Origin: Gambelia wislizenii
Taxonomy: Eukaryota > Chordata > Lepidosauria > Squamata > Crotaphytidae
Reading direction: 5' to 3'
Length of the DNA: 64,000 nucleotides
NCBI GenBank assembly: GCA_030847615.1
Contig: JAUMIR010000004.1
Span: 219,841,001 to 219,905,000, forward strand
How positions within the stretch are numbered: the first letter of the stretch is position 1; every line of letters starts with the position of its first letter. Position numbers and translations under genes: made by a program. Below, piece after piece: positions 11,238 through 23,151 of the stretch. Below the pieces are notes generated by a model. The model had not been told where the DNA came from, searched no databases, and worked only from the letters and a program-made list of their open reading frames with translations.

Positions 11238-11401
11238 GTTTACCATTGTTGTAGTTGTGTACTTTCAAGTCATTTTTTTACTTTTGGAGAACCTATCACA
11301 GGGTTTTCTTGGCAATATTTGTTCAGAGTGGGTTAACATTTGCCTTCCTCTGAGGCTGAGAGAGTGCAGCTTGCCCAAGATCACCCAGTGGGTTTCTTCC
11401 C
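11238..11401 (-). mobile_element. tRNA-derived SINE, minus orientation, head missing
   Basis: Tail at left (GTACTTTCAAGTCATT), then CAGGGTTTTCTTGGCAA, TTTGTTCAGAGTGGGTT and the CTTGCCCAAGATCACCCAGTGGGTTTC block. The tRNA-like head is absent: the sequence switches at about 11402 to a family-A repeat. Confidence 0.7.
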
Positions 11402-11925
11402 TGCTCGCTGATGTGTATTTAATACCCCACTTTTCTCCAAATATGGGACCCAAAGCAGCTAACAATATAAGTTGAAACAAAAAACCTAAAACAATACGTG
11501 GCACAATAGTTCAAAAAAGCACGAAACAACAAGTCCAATAAAAACTTTAATTTAAAACAGTTAAACAAACATTCAACATATATTGCATACTCACTGAAAA
11601 TCCTCCAGTTAAAGGCTGAAGACCCATTTAATTAATGTTTTTGCCTGCCAGTAAAAAGAGAGCAGAGATGGAGCCAACCATGCCTTGCTTCTATAGTCCA
11701 GGAGCAGCCACCAAGGAGGCTCTCACCTGTGTCCACACCAGACAAAGCCTATGAGGGTGGTGAGACTGAAAGCCCTCCCACAAAGACCATAAGATTCAGA
11801 CAGGCTCATATGGGGAAATGTGTGCTTTCAGATAGTCTGGACCTAAGCTGTATATGGCTTTACAGATCATATCCAGCACTTTGAGCTATGTCTGGAAACA
11901 TATTGGCTGGAATCTTGTATGGAAG
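11402..11925 (+). repeat. Family-A interspersed repeat (LINE-3'-end-like)
   Basis: Opens with TTTAATACCCCACTTTTCTCC and an A-rich section, then AAAAAGAGAGCAGAGATGGAGCC, CCAGGAGCAGCCACCAAGGAGGC, a GAGGGTGGTGAGACTGAAAGC motif and TAGTCTGGACCTAAGC. The same ordered motifs occur at 47366-47780 and in part at 27945-28520 and 58795-59160. The family is common in reptile genomes as I know them, but I cannot assign its class from sequence alone. No coding frame is seen. Confidence 0.6.
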
Positions 11926-12739
11926 TTACGTATGCATAAGCACCATAGTTACAATGCTAAACAGTGAATTCTGTCCTGATACCTCATTCCCAAATCCCCA
12001 CGTTCTGGGAAGCAGGTGCTGTAATTGATGGGGACTTGTCTCCCATCAATTGGGAAGCAGCGGAGCCCCGTTTTTACTCCCTCCTGTGAACAATCTCTCG
12101 TGTGACAGGCAGAAACAGGGCCCTTGCTACAATCCCCCTTGCACTGAAGACTGCTTGATTGAGGGAGGTGGGATTGTCAGACAGCTGCTTCCTGATCAAC
12201 ATAGGAACAGGGCAGCATGGCTACTGCCCAGTTATTTGGGACTAGGGGACTTTCACAGTCCCTATATAGCTCCTAAACTACAGTAGGGGCTATGTAGGGG
12301 TCATGAGTACATAGCAGTGCGTAACTCTAGGTTATGCATTTGTTACTTCCATAGAGGATTCTGCTTATTGTTCATTGCTGTTTTTATTTTTAAACCTGCT
12401 TTTGTAAATCACTGGGGATAAGCCTCCCAAATAAACAAAATAAAAATAAAGCCTTTGACAATTAAAGGGATTATTTATTAGTCACAACAGAAGAAATAGT
12501 ACAAGATTCAAGTACAACCTGCCCATTGCAACATCTTGTACATGTTCTACACTGAGACACTCACTGAAGCACTTCATGTGCCTTCCTTGTTCCTATTGTT
12601 TCCTGATTTTTCAAATAACAACTTTCTAAAATAATAGTTTTCCTGCAACTCAGATCTGCTAGCAAATGGCAGTTAGTCTTGAGCCACACTTTCCCCATCT
12701 TGCTCTTAATGTACTAAGGATGTGAACTGAAGCCCTCAT

Positions 12740-12893
12740 TTTCCCCCCACATTTATTTCTTCACCAGTATTCCAGAGGAAGGAACTGGCAAAACTAATTG
12801 AGTATTCCTTACCTAAGAAAACCCTATGAAATTCACAGGGTCTCCATAAGACAGGCGACTTGAAGGTGCATACACACTCAAACTACTTGAAAA
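12740..12893 (+). mobile_element. SINE body and tail of the 5S-derived type, head missing
   Basis: The sequence CCAGAGGAAGGAACTGGCAA, then TGAGTATTCCTTACC, AAGAAAACCCTATGAAATTC and GGCGACTTGAAGGTGC is the inverse of the body of the 5S-derived SINE at 54932-55160. The 5S-like head is lost. It ends at a CATACACACTC tail. Confidence 0.65.
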
Positions 12894-13743
12894 GCTCACA
12901 TTGCATCCAAAGGTTTTTAATCTGACAGGTTTGATAAGAAGTACATGTGCTAAGTCATCCCACCAAAATAATCCCTTGGCAATTTGTAGTGTTGAATGAT
13001 CCCTGGGAATGGATTGTACACTTAAAAGGCATGCGTGACTCAGTGGTTTTAATGCTTTAGCCTTTTAGATGAAAGGCTCAAAAACCACAAAGAGAAATGA
13101 GCATTCACATTCTTTGAGAGAAACTCTTTAAATTTAAATTAAAGCTTGCATATATCATTTCCCCCTCAGTTGGTGGACCATTTTCAAGGGCTTGGCAAAG
13201 CAATCCTCCCAGCTCCTTTTCTGTTTCTGATTTCTAAATACTCAGCATGCTGCTATCTTTGCCCTGTTGACATACCGGTAGGTCTCCTGTTACGAGGGAA
13301 GTGATGCTCACAATGTATTCAACCTGAATATTCCCTGACCCCAGCCACCTAATAGGGTCAGAACTATGAGTGCTGATGAAGCAGAGCTTGGGACGGTTAC
13401 TTTTTGGGACAACACCTCCCAGACTCCTCAAGGCAACATGGCTACTGACTGGGGGATTCTGAGAACTATAGTCCAAAAATAACTTACTAAAACTCTGCCT
13501 CTAAGGACAGAGGTAAAGCAATGTTCTGTCAGCGCAACAGGCACACAGCCATCAGAGGCATACATATTTTTCTTGGATCATTAACATTTACTTTTTGATA
13601 GATCTGGTTATTTTTAAATGAGCATATTTCTGCACTTTTCTTCCAGTTCTACAGAAAGAGCAACCCTAATGATCAAGGGACTTGAGCAAGTCCACCATGA
13701 GGAAAGGTTACAAATTTGCCCCTCGCCCCTTATTTTTGCTCAA

Positions 13744-13776
<33 letters not shown>

Positions 13777-14669
13777 TGACCAATTGCATGAAATAGTGGA
13801 AGAGAAGTGCCAAAGTGAGAAGCTTATGCTTTTCTAGGATTTTTTGGGTGAAAATACCTCACAGAATTTGTGGAGAATACTGTTGTCCCAACAAGCGGCA
13901 TAGGAGATTCACCATATTTGGAGGGAGGGGGGAAACCACCATTTACCACACAATAGGGGACTTTATGGTTTTCCATGAAGTTTTTCGTATATTACAAGGA
14001 AATGCGCATTGCTAGTGATTTGTATGACTGATTTGCAGAGCTGTGCATTCTGGGCAAAAGAAGAAATTGAAACCCAATTGGTCCATCAGGCAAGTGGGGT
14101 TGGGCTTTCCTGTTTCTGTCCAGAAGTGCCATTTAGATGTTCTGGAGGAGCTATAGTGCATTTTTTCACTGTGCTGAGGTGATTTTTTTAAAACAAGCAG
14201 AAGTTCTCCCTTCTGTACATTTTAAAGTAAAGGTTAAAAGTAAAGATTAAAAAAATTGAAGAGAGATTTTTGTGTGGGGGGCAATATTAGCTGCCCATAT
14301 TCACAGTCACTATCTTGAATTGTGGGTCCATGTGCACATCAATGCACAATGCTGTGCAGACAACTTTTTTTGACAAAAAATAATGGAGACAAAAGGGAGC
14401 TGCTGCAAATTGCAGGTAATGTGCATGTATTTTCTCTCATCTAGATGTGCCCTTTGTCTCCTGGTGAGGGTTACCTCTGCTCATGGGCCCCCGAGGGACT
14501 GATTTCTAGAGGAAAAAGGCATATCTCCCCTATCTGCCCACCCATGCTGCCTTTTAAATTGCCCAACCACATCCTATTTCCTGCTGAGTCTTGTCAGCTT
14601 CCATGATACCTAGTTTGCCCTTTGTGTCCCAGTTAAACCCCATGCACTAGTACAAGACATTCTGCCATC
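12894..14669. other. No gene recognised; A-rich tract
   Basis: An A-rich tract with G interruptions lies at 13739-13775. The minus-strand frame 13476-13234 and the plus-strand frame 13815-14015 show no domain. I recognise no bounded repeat in this stretch. Confidence 0.45.
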
Positions 14670-14997
14670 TGACTTTTTCGGACGAAGAAAAATAACGCAA
14701 GCAGCCTCTCCAGCTTGCGAGGCTACTGCGCTGCAAAGCGCCCCTTTCGTATGACGCTCGCCCCTGCCGGTACTGTTGCGGTACCGCAGGGAGAGCTGAG
14801 CGTCATATTTCGTTGATTTTTACTCATGATCAACTTTCGTGAGTAAAAAATCAACGAAAGATGACGCTCAGCTCTCCCTGCGGTAGCGCAACAGTACCAC
14901 TAGAGGGCAGCATCATCCGAAACTGACACTTTGCAGCGCAGCAGCCTCGCAAGCTGGAGAGGCTGCTTGTGTTATTTTTCTTCATCTGAAAAAGTCC
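14670..14997. mobile_element. PIF/Harbinger-type hairpin MITE, ATC target duplication
   Basis: The ends are TGACTTTTTCGGACG and the inverse of GGACTTTTTCAGATG, flanked by ATC on both sides (14667-14669, 14998-15000). Almost the whole element folds on itself. An inner pair of arms spans 14785-14882 with only a few mismatches, and an outer pair joins GCAGCCTCTCCAGCTTGCGAG near 14700 to its inverse near 14950. It is CpG-rich compared with the surroundings, which suggests youth or constraint. It encodes nothing. Confidence 0.8.
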
Positions 14998-15131
14998 ATC
15001 ATGTTAACTTGGAGAGTCCACACAGACCTAGAACTAGAATGTACATATTCTGAGCCATTGTCACCTGAAGAGCTGTAAACCATGCCCTCCAATGTCAGCC
15101 ACTTGCCATCATCATCATCATCATGCACAAA

Positions 15132-15353
15132 GGGCCCATTCACACTACACAATTATAGCACTATTATTCCATCTTAGCTGCAATTGTTCCATCCTACAGA
15201 ATCCTGTAGCTTGTATTTGGTGAGGCATTGGAGCGCTCCGGCTAAAAATTCTAATTGCCCTTCCCTGAACTGCCAGTTCCAGGAGTCCATAGAATGTAAC
15301 CATGGCAGTTAAAGTGGAATAATGGTACTATAAATGTGTAGTGTGAACGGGCC
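15132..15353. mobile_element. Palindromic MITE, GGGCCCATTCACAC ends
   Basis: Begins GGGCCCATTCACACTACACA and ends with GTGTAGTGTGAACGGGCC, its near inverse. The inner arms pair ATAGCACTATTATTCCA with TGGAATAATGGTACTAT. The core (TCCATCCTACAGAATCCTG... GAGTCCATAGAATG) resembles those at 38368, 27206, 49801 and 61666. No TSD could be matched. Confidence 0.65.
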
Positions 15354-15949
15354 TGTTAGCATGCCCTACTATCCCCTTCCTGCTATATTTCATAACTGGA
15401 AATATTGGACATTTTTCGGGGTAATATTGGCTTAGGCAGATTGGAGTTCATCTTGAGGTCACAATGACCTGAGACATGTCTAGAAATATAATGGTATGAA
15501 AGCCCAAGTAAGGATTGAATGGAAAGTCCCCCTGATGGGTTTATCATTACAACCCAGTCATTAAGGGAGCATGCACTAATACTTTCTTCCAGCCTTGGGC
15601 ATTTCCAGCAATAATTCAATCAAGCAATTAAGTGACCATTCCTTAATCTATACCCTATGGAAATCTCTCCTCACACCCCTTTCTTGTCCAACTTTACGAG
15701 GTTGTCGCAAACCCATCAATTTCTTTCTGTCAGCAATTAAAGCAATCAGTTGAGTTTTGGTTTCCTTTGTCTAGTCTGTGGGAGAGTCATCCAAGCTTTG
15801 TTATTACTAAATTCATTCCTCCAAGGCATGGACTAGAGTCTTAACAATAGTAAAGCATGCCACAGGCAGACCCTGTCATTCTGCCAGATTCTCTGTGCCA
15901 CCCTCAGATTCCAGTCTGAGTATCTTCGCTGCATTGAACTCTCCACCAT

Positions 15950-16180
15950 GAGATTGATAACTATCACCCTATCTTCTAAGACCGCTCTCTTTCCAACCTC
16001 CTGTCTTTCTTTTCAATAACCTTCTTAGGAGTGTATGTTTTGTATGTTAGTGTATCCCCTGTGTTATTTCCAATAAAAATACTTTGTTTTACTTTAACTG
16101 GAGTGCTCTCTACAGTTAGTACCTGTATACATTGGTGAAAAGATCCCTGAAATTGCCCTCCTCCTGCAGGCCTCCTGTTC
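15950..16180 (+). mobile_element. LTR-like 3' segment, related to 1080-1290
   Basis: Contains a poly(A) signal (AATAAAAA near 16072), then ACTTTAACTGGAGTGC, CAGTTAGTACCTGTATACA and a GGTGAAAAGATCCCTG leader-like word, matching the first copy near 1196-1290 in order and spacing. Both are on the plus strand. The 5' part of an LTR may extend back to about 15700 but I cannot place its edge. No viral gene frame adjoins it. Confidence 0.35.
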
Positions 16181-16544
16181 AAGCTAATAATTCCTCCAAA
16201 TATTAAAGGAGATTTTGGCATCATAACTGGGACTCTAACACCCCCACCTCTTAGGGTAACAGGCCTAAATGCACAATCTCCCCCAAATCTAATGTTTTTG
16301 GTTTGGTGGTACTTCCCCCCTCCCAACCATGGTAATATATCAGGGAGAAGTGTCCTGTGCTGGTTTTTGGTGAACCATAATACAGTGAAGCAGAAGTGAC
16401 ATGGGTGGGTTGTCAGTGGCTTGGCCCCATTTTGGAATTCTCACTGACATCAGGAAATATAAGAAGTAATACATCAAATGCTAACCACAACCCTGATGCT
16501 GGTCCTAATCTTCAATATATTATAATGTTCATTGTAGTTGAATA

Positions 16545-16776
16545 CTGGTCGACCCCCATATTTGTGGGGGATATGTTTCAAGAGCCCCCATGGATACTTG
16601 AAACCATGGATAACAGGAAAGCCTATTATTTTCAATGAGACAAACACTGGAAGTTGACCACAGAATTGCATTGGAGGACCTAGAAATGCCTAAAGAGAAT
16701 ATATATATATATATATATAGGATGTGGATAAGTAAAACCGTGGATACCAAATCCATGGATGTGGGGGTTTAACCTG
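16545..16776. mobile_element. Tigger-like Tc1/mariner MITE with (AT)n inside
   Basis: The left end CTGGTCGACCCCCATATTTG and the inverse of the right end (CAGGTTAAACCCCCACATCC) match. TA dinucleotides flank both sides (16543-16544 and 16777-16778), as expected for Tc1/mariner. An (AT)10 microsatellite lies at 16699-16719. It shares TTGGAGGACCTAGAAATGCC with the element at 40462 in part. Confidence 0.75.
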
Positions 16777-16778
16777 TA

Positions 16779-18953
16779 CAATACTATATACTATACTATA
16801 TTAATTATATCCCCTGTTGCATGAGGATTAAAACAATAAGTGTCCCAGACTGTAGTTTGTTCTGCCTTTACTCAAGAACCAGATCCTGTAAGCCCCTATT
16901 TATGGCTGCTTATATATTAAGCATATAAAACAGAGGTGGTATTTTATAGCTCTATTTTTGTTTTTAAAAAGGCAGCCCACAATCCTCTAAATACAATATT
17001 AGTGTGGCTTTCAAGTAAGAGCCCCCCCCGCCAGCTCTAAACCCCACACCTGTGACTCAAAAGTGTAAAAAAAAACAAAGAGAATGTCAGCAAATAAATA
17101 AAAATGAAGACCCTAGAAATAAAAAGAGAAAATGAAAGTTGCTGTCCTGACAGGGCTACATGAATCCTGCAAGGGGCGATTAGGCCCCAGTGTTAGCAGT
17201 GATGATGAAACACAGCAGCCTGTGGTGATGAAATATTTATGAATGGGGAAATGATACTGCATTCTGCAGTGCAGCACAGGGGGAAAGTGAAATTTCAAGA
17301 ATACTGTAATAGCAAAACCCTCCATTAATTATCAGAAGCAAGCTGTAGTGCCAGTTACTATGGCAACAGTGTCCCCTATGTATTTTGCTCCACTCCTCCC
17401 CCCAACTTTTTTTTGGGGGGGTCTGGCTGCTCCCTTCTCTTGTAGTGTGTTGCATTTTATTTTCTGCAAGTGAGCTTTTTTGCTGTCACTGCTGCAGTCC
17501 TTGAGCTTGGCAGTGTGTGCTTTTTAAAAACATACTGTAGTTTATTGAAAAGCTTATCTTTAGTCTTCTGGAATGGGAAAAGCAATGCCTAGTATACATA
17601 AAGCCTGGCACCCAGAAATAAATGTTAATTTAAAATAAATCACAGGAAGATATTCAAAGGTGTAGGTAATTTCTTGAGATCTCTAACCTAATTCTGGCAA
17701 TGTGCAGGGTGTGTGTATATGTATCAGAAATCGGCAGTCAATGTACCAAATCTGATCCCCTAAGTGGCACCATCTGGCCTTCAGTTGCCAAGCCCCCAGG
17801 GCAAAACTGGGGTGTGAATAAGCATCATCTGTGACAATAAGGTCTTTGAGCTGGCTGGTTAGTAGGAATACATCATGAAGCATTAGTCTACCTCTGGCTC
17901 TCCCTTATTTAAATAATCCACCAGCAAACCTGGTCGCTAACCCACGGCATGTGGTGTATGCCTGTTTGACCTTGTTCCAATGCTTTCTCTTCCCCAGATT
18001 GTCTCCTTCATTGTTCTTAATATGTTTGTAGAACATCATCACATAATGCTCCCAATACTATGACCAATGTCTCCAAAGTCTTTTAGAGTCATGAAATATA
18101 GAACTCATTTATGAAATGAGTATATGTACTAGCTAGCCCACACAATACCTGTTCTAAAGGACCACATAATGATTTTTTTTTGTTTGATACTGATTCTTGA
18201 TTTATATTTGAAAACTACCCACTAAGTACTGTACAGGATAGAGATCTCAGAAACATGATAGCTTTGCATACAAAGATTAAAGGAGGAACAACTACTTGGA
18301 ATAATTTAAAAGGTGGACAAACCTAAGGTACACAAATACTGTAAGCCATAAGAAGAAGAATATAGACCATGAATATGCTGGATATGAAAGTGCTGAATAA
18401 GTATACCGAAAGGCAACACTTTCCCTTGTGAATGAGGTATGAAATGTTTGGTGCATGGGTGGTGCCTAAAGGTTTATCAATACTAGATGCATCAACTGGG
18501 TTTTGGCAACTGCTACCAGGTGAATAAAGTTGATGGCTGTGCATTTTAGCACACTCTTTTCAGAGATACTGCTTTTTTTTAAAAAAAAAACAGGCTTCTT
18601 TTTGGGGTAAAATCAGCATCTGAGGCTTGTCATAGGGAAGTACAGTAACTATTTGAAAGCAGAAAAGGTCAAGACTCATGACGATGTTCTTGGGAAACAC
18701 ATCAATAGGGATGATATAAATTAAGATTTCAAAGTTTAATGTTGCAAAGCAGAAACTGGAGTAGGAAGAAAAGCAGATTTTGAGTTCAAGAAATTGCATA
18801 GTTAGTAAAAGATAAATTGCAGAACAGATAGATGCTGAAAGGATACAGGCCAACTTGAATCACCAAAAGGTAATAAAGGACAAGAGAGATTATAAAGTAA
18901 AGTTTGTGGGGGAAAATTCATATCAGCCCTGACAGCTGATGCAGCCAGCCTAT
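16779..18953. other. No gene or bounded repeat recognised
   Basis: Two kilobases of AT-rich sequence. The minus-strand frames (17113-17455, 17683-17883, 18323-18853) have no recognisable domain and no convincing exon structure. Confidence 0.45.
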
Positions 18954-19486
18954 GGACTTTATCAGACACATCAAATATGGCATCATAACAGCGCCACATA
19001 ACTGCGAAAGGGTGCGCAGATCAGATGACATGTACTTTTTAATTGCCAGTTTAAGCTGTCAATTGATCCCCCTGCCATTTTTTTTGCTGGCATAGCCGGC
19101 GTGTGAAACCTCACATCCTTCCCCCCTCCCCTGTTCTTATCCCATCAGTGACTGGTCTGTCATGAACACTTCCGGGTGAGATTGTGACACCCTGATAAGT
19201 GACACACTTTTTATGACCCTCCCCGGATTACTTGTAAGTTTTAAAGTGTGTTTTTGTGTTTTTAAAAACTTTTTTTGGTGTTATTTTTGTTTGTTGTGCA
19301 ATGAAGTCTCGAAGTCATGGGATTTCAAAGGAGGAAGTGTTCTGTTCACTTCCTCTTTCATTGTTGGAGCTTCCTTTTCCAGGATTGGAGGTAAGTGCGG
19401 GGGGAGTGTTCTTTTGCTGGCATAAACATGGATTTTTTTTTTATGCCAGCAAAAGACTGCTTTAAAGTTCTAGTCTGATAAAATCC
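18954..19486. mobile_element. PIF/Harbinger-type MITE, TAT target duplication
   Basis: Starts GGACTTTATCAGACAC and ends GTCTGATAAAATCC, inverses of each other. TAT lies on both sides (18951-18953 and 19487-19489). Internal GCGAAAGGGTGCGCAGATCAG and ATGCCAGCAAAAGACTGC recur, inverted, near 52145 and 52580, marking a related copy there. The two short plus-strand frames at 19213-19465 lie inside the element and show no transposase motifs. Confidence 0.8.
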
Positions 19487-19596
19487 TATGAGCCTAACTG
19501 AACAATAATGCACAGCAGTAATAGGATGCAAATTTGTACAATGAGTTTGGAATTGAGAAGAAATTAATGGAAGTCATTTCTTTATATGAGAGACAA

Positions 19597-19794
19597 AGCA
19601 TGGTGCAATGGTTTGAGTGTTGGACTAGGAGTTCAGGAGACCAGGGTTCAAAGCCCTGCTTTATTGTGGAAACTCACTGGGTGGCCTTGGGCAAGTCACA
19701 TTCTCTCAGCCTCAGAGGAAAGCAACAGCAAACCCCTCCAAACAACTTTGGAGTCTTCATAAGCCAGAAATGAGTTGAAGGCACACAAGAACAA
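19597..19794 (+). mobile_element. tRNA-derived SINE, plus orientation
   Basis: The head has a tRNA-like A box (TGGTGCAATGGTTTGAGTG) and B box (GGGTTCAAAGCCC), the internal promoter of RNA polymerase III. Then come TGGGCAAGTCACATTCTCTCAGCCTCAGAGG, the body and a tail ending AGTTGAAGGCACACAAG. It is the best-oriented example here for reading the family 5' to 3'. Similar copies on the other strand are at 4446, 5486, 11238 and 20108. Confidence 0.85.
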
Positions 19795-20107
19795 GTTGCT
19801 TCATATAGTAAGATTGAACCTAAATTGCTCATTGATAAATTAAGCGGGGAGGGGACTAGAGTAATACAAAAGTACTTTTATTCTTGAAGATTACTTCTAG
19901 GAACTTCCCAGAAACACAGAGTCAACATGAGTAACTGGAAAATAAAGTTTTGGCCTTGGTATTTCCTTATATGTTTCATGTGTTTATCTCTGGAAAACCA
20001 GTTCTTGTGAGGAAAAAAAATGAAATTTGTAGAACAATAAGAAGTAATTTCTTGGGGCACAGTGAGATGTATAATTGTAGTTGACCAGGACATTATATGG
20101 TAACACA

Positions 20108-20340
20108 ATTATTGTTTACCTTCAAGTCATTTCTTATGGAAAACCTAAGGCAAACCAAGCACAGGGTTTTCTTGGCAGAAATTTGTTCAGAGTGGGTTTG
20201 CCTTTGCCATCCTTTGTGGCTGAGAAAGTGCGACTTGCCCAAGGTTACCCAGTGTGTTTCCATGGCAAAGCAGGGATTTGAACCCTGGTCTCCCAGTGTC
20301 CTAGTCCAACATTCAAACCACTACACTGTGCTGGCTCTCA
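20108..20340 (-). mobile_element. tRNA-derived SINE, minus orientation, near full length
   Basis: On the minus strand it reads A box, TAGTCCAACA equivalent, B box (inverse of GGGATTTGAACCCTGG), then the GACTTGCCCAAGG, CAGGGTTTTCTTGG and CCTTCAAGTCATTTC blocks. Promoter boxes are better preserved than in the copies at 4446 and 5486. Confidence 0.85.
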
Positions 20341-20459
20341 GTAACACTGTACTTTCAGCTTAAAGCACAAAAACCTGAAATTGTTTCAAGGACATAGTTT
20401 TTTGTTTCCACATCCCATAGACCCTCTATAGACTGTACTGACTAAGGCTGATAAGCGAT

Positions 20460-21840
20460 GTAGGCTGAAAACATCTGGGTGCCAGTTAGATGGTAGTTAT
20501 TGTCGTGGGGCATCCCAGGACTTCTTGATCCCGTATTCATCCCTTGTTGTTTGTACGATTTTTGTCTCTGATTTGGATATCCCAGAAGATCCCGGGATCA
20601 TTGTTTACACGCCATCACGTCCCATGTTATGTATCCTCTCCCACTACATTCTATCCCGTGTTTTTGGTTTTTTTTTTGTTTACACGCATTTATGGTCCTG
20701 GGATGTTTTTTAGCTGTCAATCAAGGATGCGATTACTCATTTTTTCACAACCTTGGTGATGTACTTCCTTTAGAGTTTCCCGCCACAAGCGATGCTATTG
20801 GCTGGCTCAAATGTTTGTTCAAGCTTCTGCAGAAGAGGAGGGTGAAGGCAACCCCCCTCTGCACAATTGGAGTTTAAAAAACCCTGCCCAAGAAATATCC
20901 ATGTAAAAGGAGAATGCCAGTACAGACACACAAGCCATTTTAAAAGACAAACCTCAGTTAGTGCTTGGGAGTGTGAGAGAGGTCAAAAGCAGAGTGGACT
21001 GGAGCCCTGGGCATGCACGCACACACACAAGCCCAAGCCGAGTATGCTTTCAGCCAGTAAGTCAAGTGCAGGGGATCGTATTGAATGAGCCGATCAGGAG
21101 CCCAAAGGCGTGCAGTTGTCCTGTCTCTTTAAAATGTTAACCCTCTATGCAGGGGATCATACAGGGAGGACACACAAGGCATTTTAAAAGACAAACCTCG
21201 GTGCAATCGTCTGCCCAGACGCTGGCATTTTTTACTGTGCCTTTAAACCCACGATGCAGGGGAAGCTGCCGGGAGGGGGGTGGATGAATGTGCGATCGTC
21301 CACTCAGACGCTGGCATTTTTTACTGTGCCTTTAAACCCATGGAGGGGATGCAGGCGGGAGATGAATGGGCGATCGTCTGCCCACAATGTCTTTATAATT
21401 TACTCTCTCTTTAAAATTTAAATCCAGCATGCAGGGGAGGGACAGGTTGAAGCTGAAGGCTTTGCAGTGTAAAAATCTATTGAACAGGCTGACTTAGTGC
21501 ACAGACAGACAGACACACAAACCTTCGTGCAGCTGGAAGGGAAGCCTTCGTTTTCAGCTGATGAGGCTGAATCTATTGAATGGGTGACTGAGCCCTCCTT
21601 CTCTGAGCCTGCCCCCGGTCACCATTTCCAGTCATCACCTAGTACTGAGATATCTTATCCCTGACTGTTTACATGTCCGATTTTCCAAATCCTCCTGTGA
21701 CTTTTTAAAAAATCGCTACAAACAGCGGAACCGAAAGTCCCGTGGTTGTGGGATAAAAGGTGACCCCCCTTCCTAAAAGCTCAGAACTGACCCAATGTAC
21801 GTGTAAACTACCAGGGTTGGACACAAATTCTTCCCACTAC
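20460..21840. repeat. Unclassified repeat block with ~90-bp degenerate tandem units
   Basis: At least four related units recur between about 21090 and 21440. Each carries some of: GCGATCGTCTGCCCAGACG, CTGGCATTTTTTACTGTGCC, TTTAAACCCA and ATGCAGGGGA. The words TTTTAAAAGACAAACCTC occur at about 20940 and 21183. CCCACTACATTCT near 20640 has an inverse partner only in the sense of the same word at 21833. It could be the inside of a large DNA transposon or an LTR element, but I found no convincing ends or coding frame. An L2-like LINE follows directly. Confidence 0.55.
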
Positions 21841-21863
21841 ATTTTCATCGTGTTCATCGGAGG

Positions 21864-23151
21864 CACTATGCCCCAGTGGTTCCAGTCCTTCCTCTCGGGC
21901 AGGTCCCAGAGGGTGCTGCTTGGGGACAGTTGCTCCAGCAGAAAGGAGCTTACTTGTGGCGTTCCACAAGGCGCCTTCCTGTCCCCAATGCTGTTTAACA
22001 TCTATATGAAGCTGCTGGGTGAGATTTTTTGAAGTTATGGGGCTGGGTGTTATCAGTACGCTGATGACACCCAGATCTATTTCTCCTTGTCCCGATCATA
22101 GGCCTTGAATTCCGATGGCGTCTCTACTCTTAATGACTGTCTTAAAGCAGTAATGGGCTGGATGAGGAAAAACATATTGAGATTAAATCTGGACAAAACG
22201 GAGGTACTCATGGTAGTGGCCCCAAAACCAGGAGTTGGGCTGCAACCTCCAGTCCTGGATGGGGTCATGCTCTCTGTTAAGGACTGTGTTGGCAGTCTGG
22301 GGCTGCTCCTTGATTCATCGCTTCAGATAACAAGTCAGGTGAATGCGATGGTCAGGAGCGCTTGTTATTAGCTTCGGCTGATACGCCAGCTGCGCCCTTT
22401 CCTGCAAGTAAGGGACCTTGAGACTGTGGTGCACGCGCTGGTAACCTCTTGTCTAGATTTCTGCAATGCGCTCTACATGGGGCTACCCTCATGCTTGGTC
22501 CAGAAACTTCAGTTGGTACAAAATATGGCAGCCAGAGGGGTCTCGGGAATATATCGGAGAGACCATATAACTCTCCACTGGCTGCCTATCAGTTTCCGGG
22601 CCCTGTATAAGGTGTTGGTTATTACCTTTAAAGCCCTAAACGGCTTGGGTCCAACTTACCTTCGGAACTGTCTCCTCCCATACAATCCTCCCCGCACACT
22701 CCCTGTCCTCTGGGAGGAATTTGCTTCAGCCACAAAAATCTAGGCTGTCTGCAACCTCCCAGAGGGCCTTTTTGGTAATCGCCCCCAATTTATGGAATGG
22801 CCTGCTGAATGAGATCCATCAGATGACGAGCTTGAGTACCTTTTAAAAAAGCACTAAAGATGGATCTCTTTCAGCAGGCCTTTCCTGATTAGATCCCGGC
22901 CTCAGGAGCTGCGTCTCCTGGCCTTTTTAAATCGGGTATATATTTGTTTTTAATGTGATTTTAGTTAGATGGTTTTAATTTTATATTGTTTAATGTCTTT
23001 TTATGGGGGAGGTTGGGTGTAGGTGGTGCTTTTAGTCGTTATTACAATGTTTTAATTGTTGGAAGCCGCTCCGATTGTTTTTAGCATAGGGGCAGGGTAT
23101 AAATAATAATAATAATAATAATTATTATTATTATTATCATCATCATCATAT
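21864..23151 (+). pseudogene. L2-like LINE, 5'-truncated and broken
   Basis: The frames encode RT pieces in order: PQWFQSFLSGRSQRVLLGD, CGVPQGAFLSPMLFNIYMK, then after a frame break the catalytic QYADDTQIYFS, WMRKNILRLNLDKTEVLMV, and the C-terminal HWLPISFRALYKVLVITFKALNGLGPTYLRNCLL. The YADD motif is intact in sequence but stops near 22032, 22100 and 22370 and a frameshift break the protein. The 3' UTR ends with a GCAGGGTATAAATAATAAT tail, as in L2-type LINEs. The endonuclease and first RT motifs are missing. The L2 label comes from the RT words and the tail and is an inference. Confidence 0.85.
23101..23151. repeat. (AAT)n/(ATT)n/(ATC)n tail microsatellite
   Basis: Trinucleotide tail of the L2-like LINE, changing from AAT to ATT to ATC units. 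LINEs of this type end in such short repeats. Confidence 0.9.

Noticed and set aside
19597..19660. Possible tRNA gene (A and B boxes present)
   Set aside because: The boxes belong to a SINE head; the sequence does not form a complete cloverleaf and is followed by SINE body.
20937..21440. Spaced repeats considered as a CRISPR-like array
   Set aside because: Units are degenerate, directly abutting and about 90 bp long, without unique spacers; the genome is eukaryotic.
23101..23151. Possible hairpin of AAT and ATT repeats as a terminator or structural RNA
   Set aside because: It is the simple tail of the L2-like LINE; its inverse character is a by-product of AAT changing to ATT.
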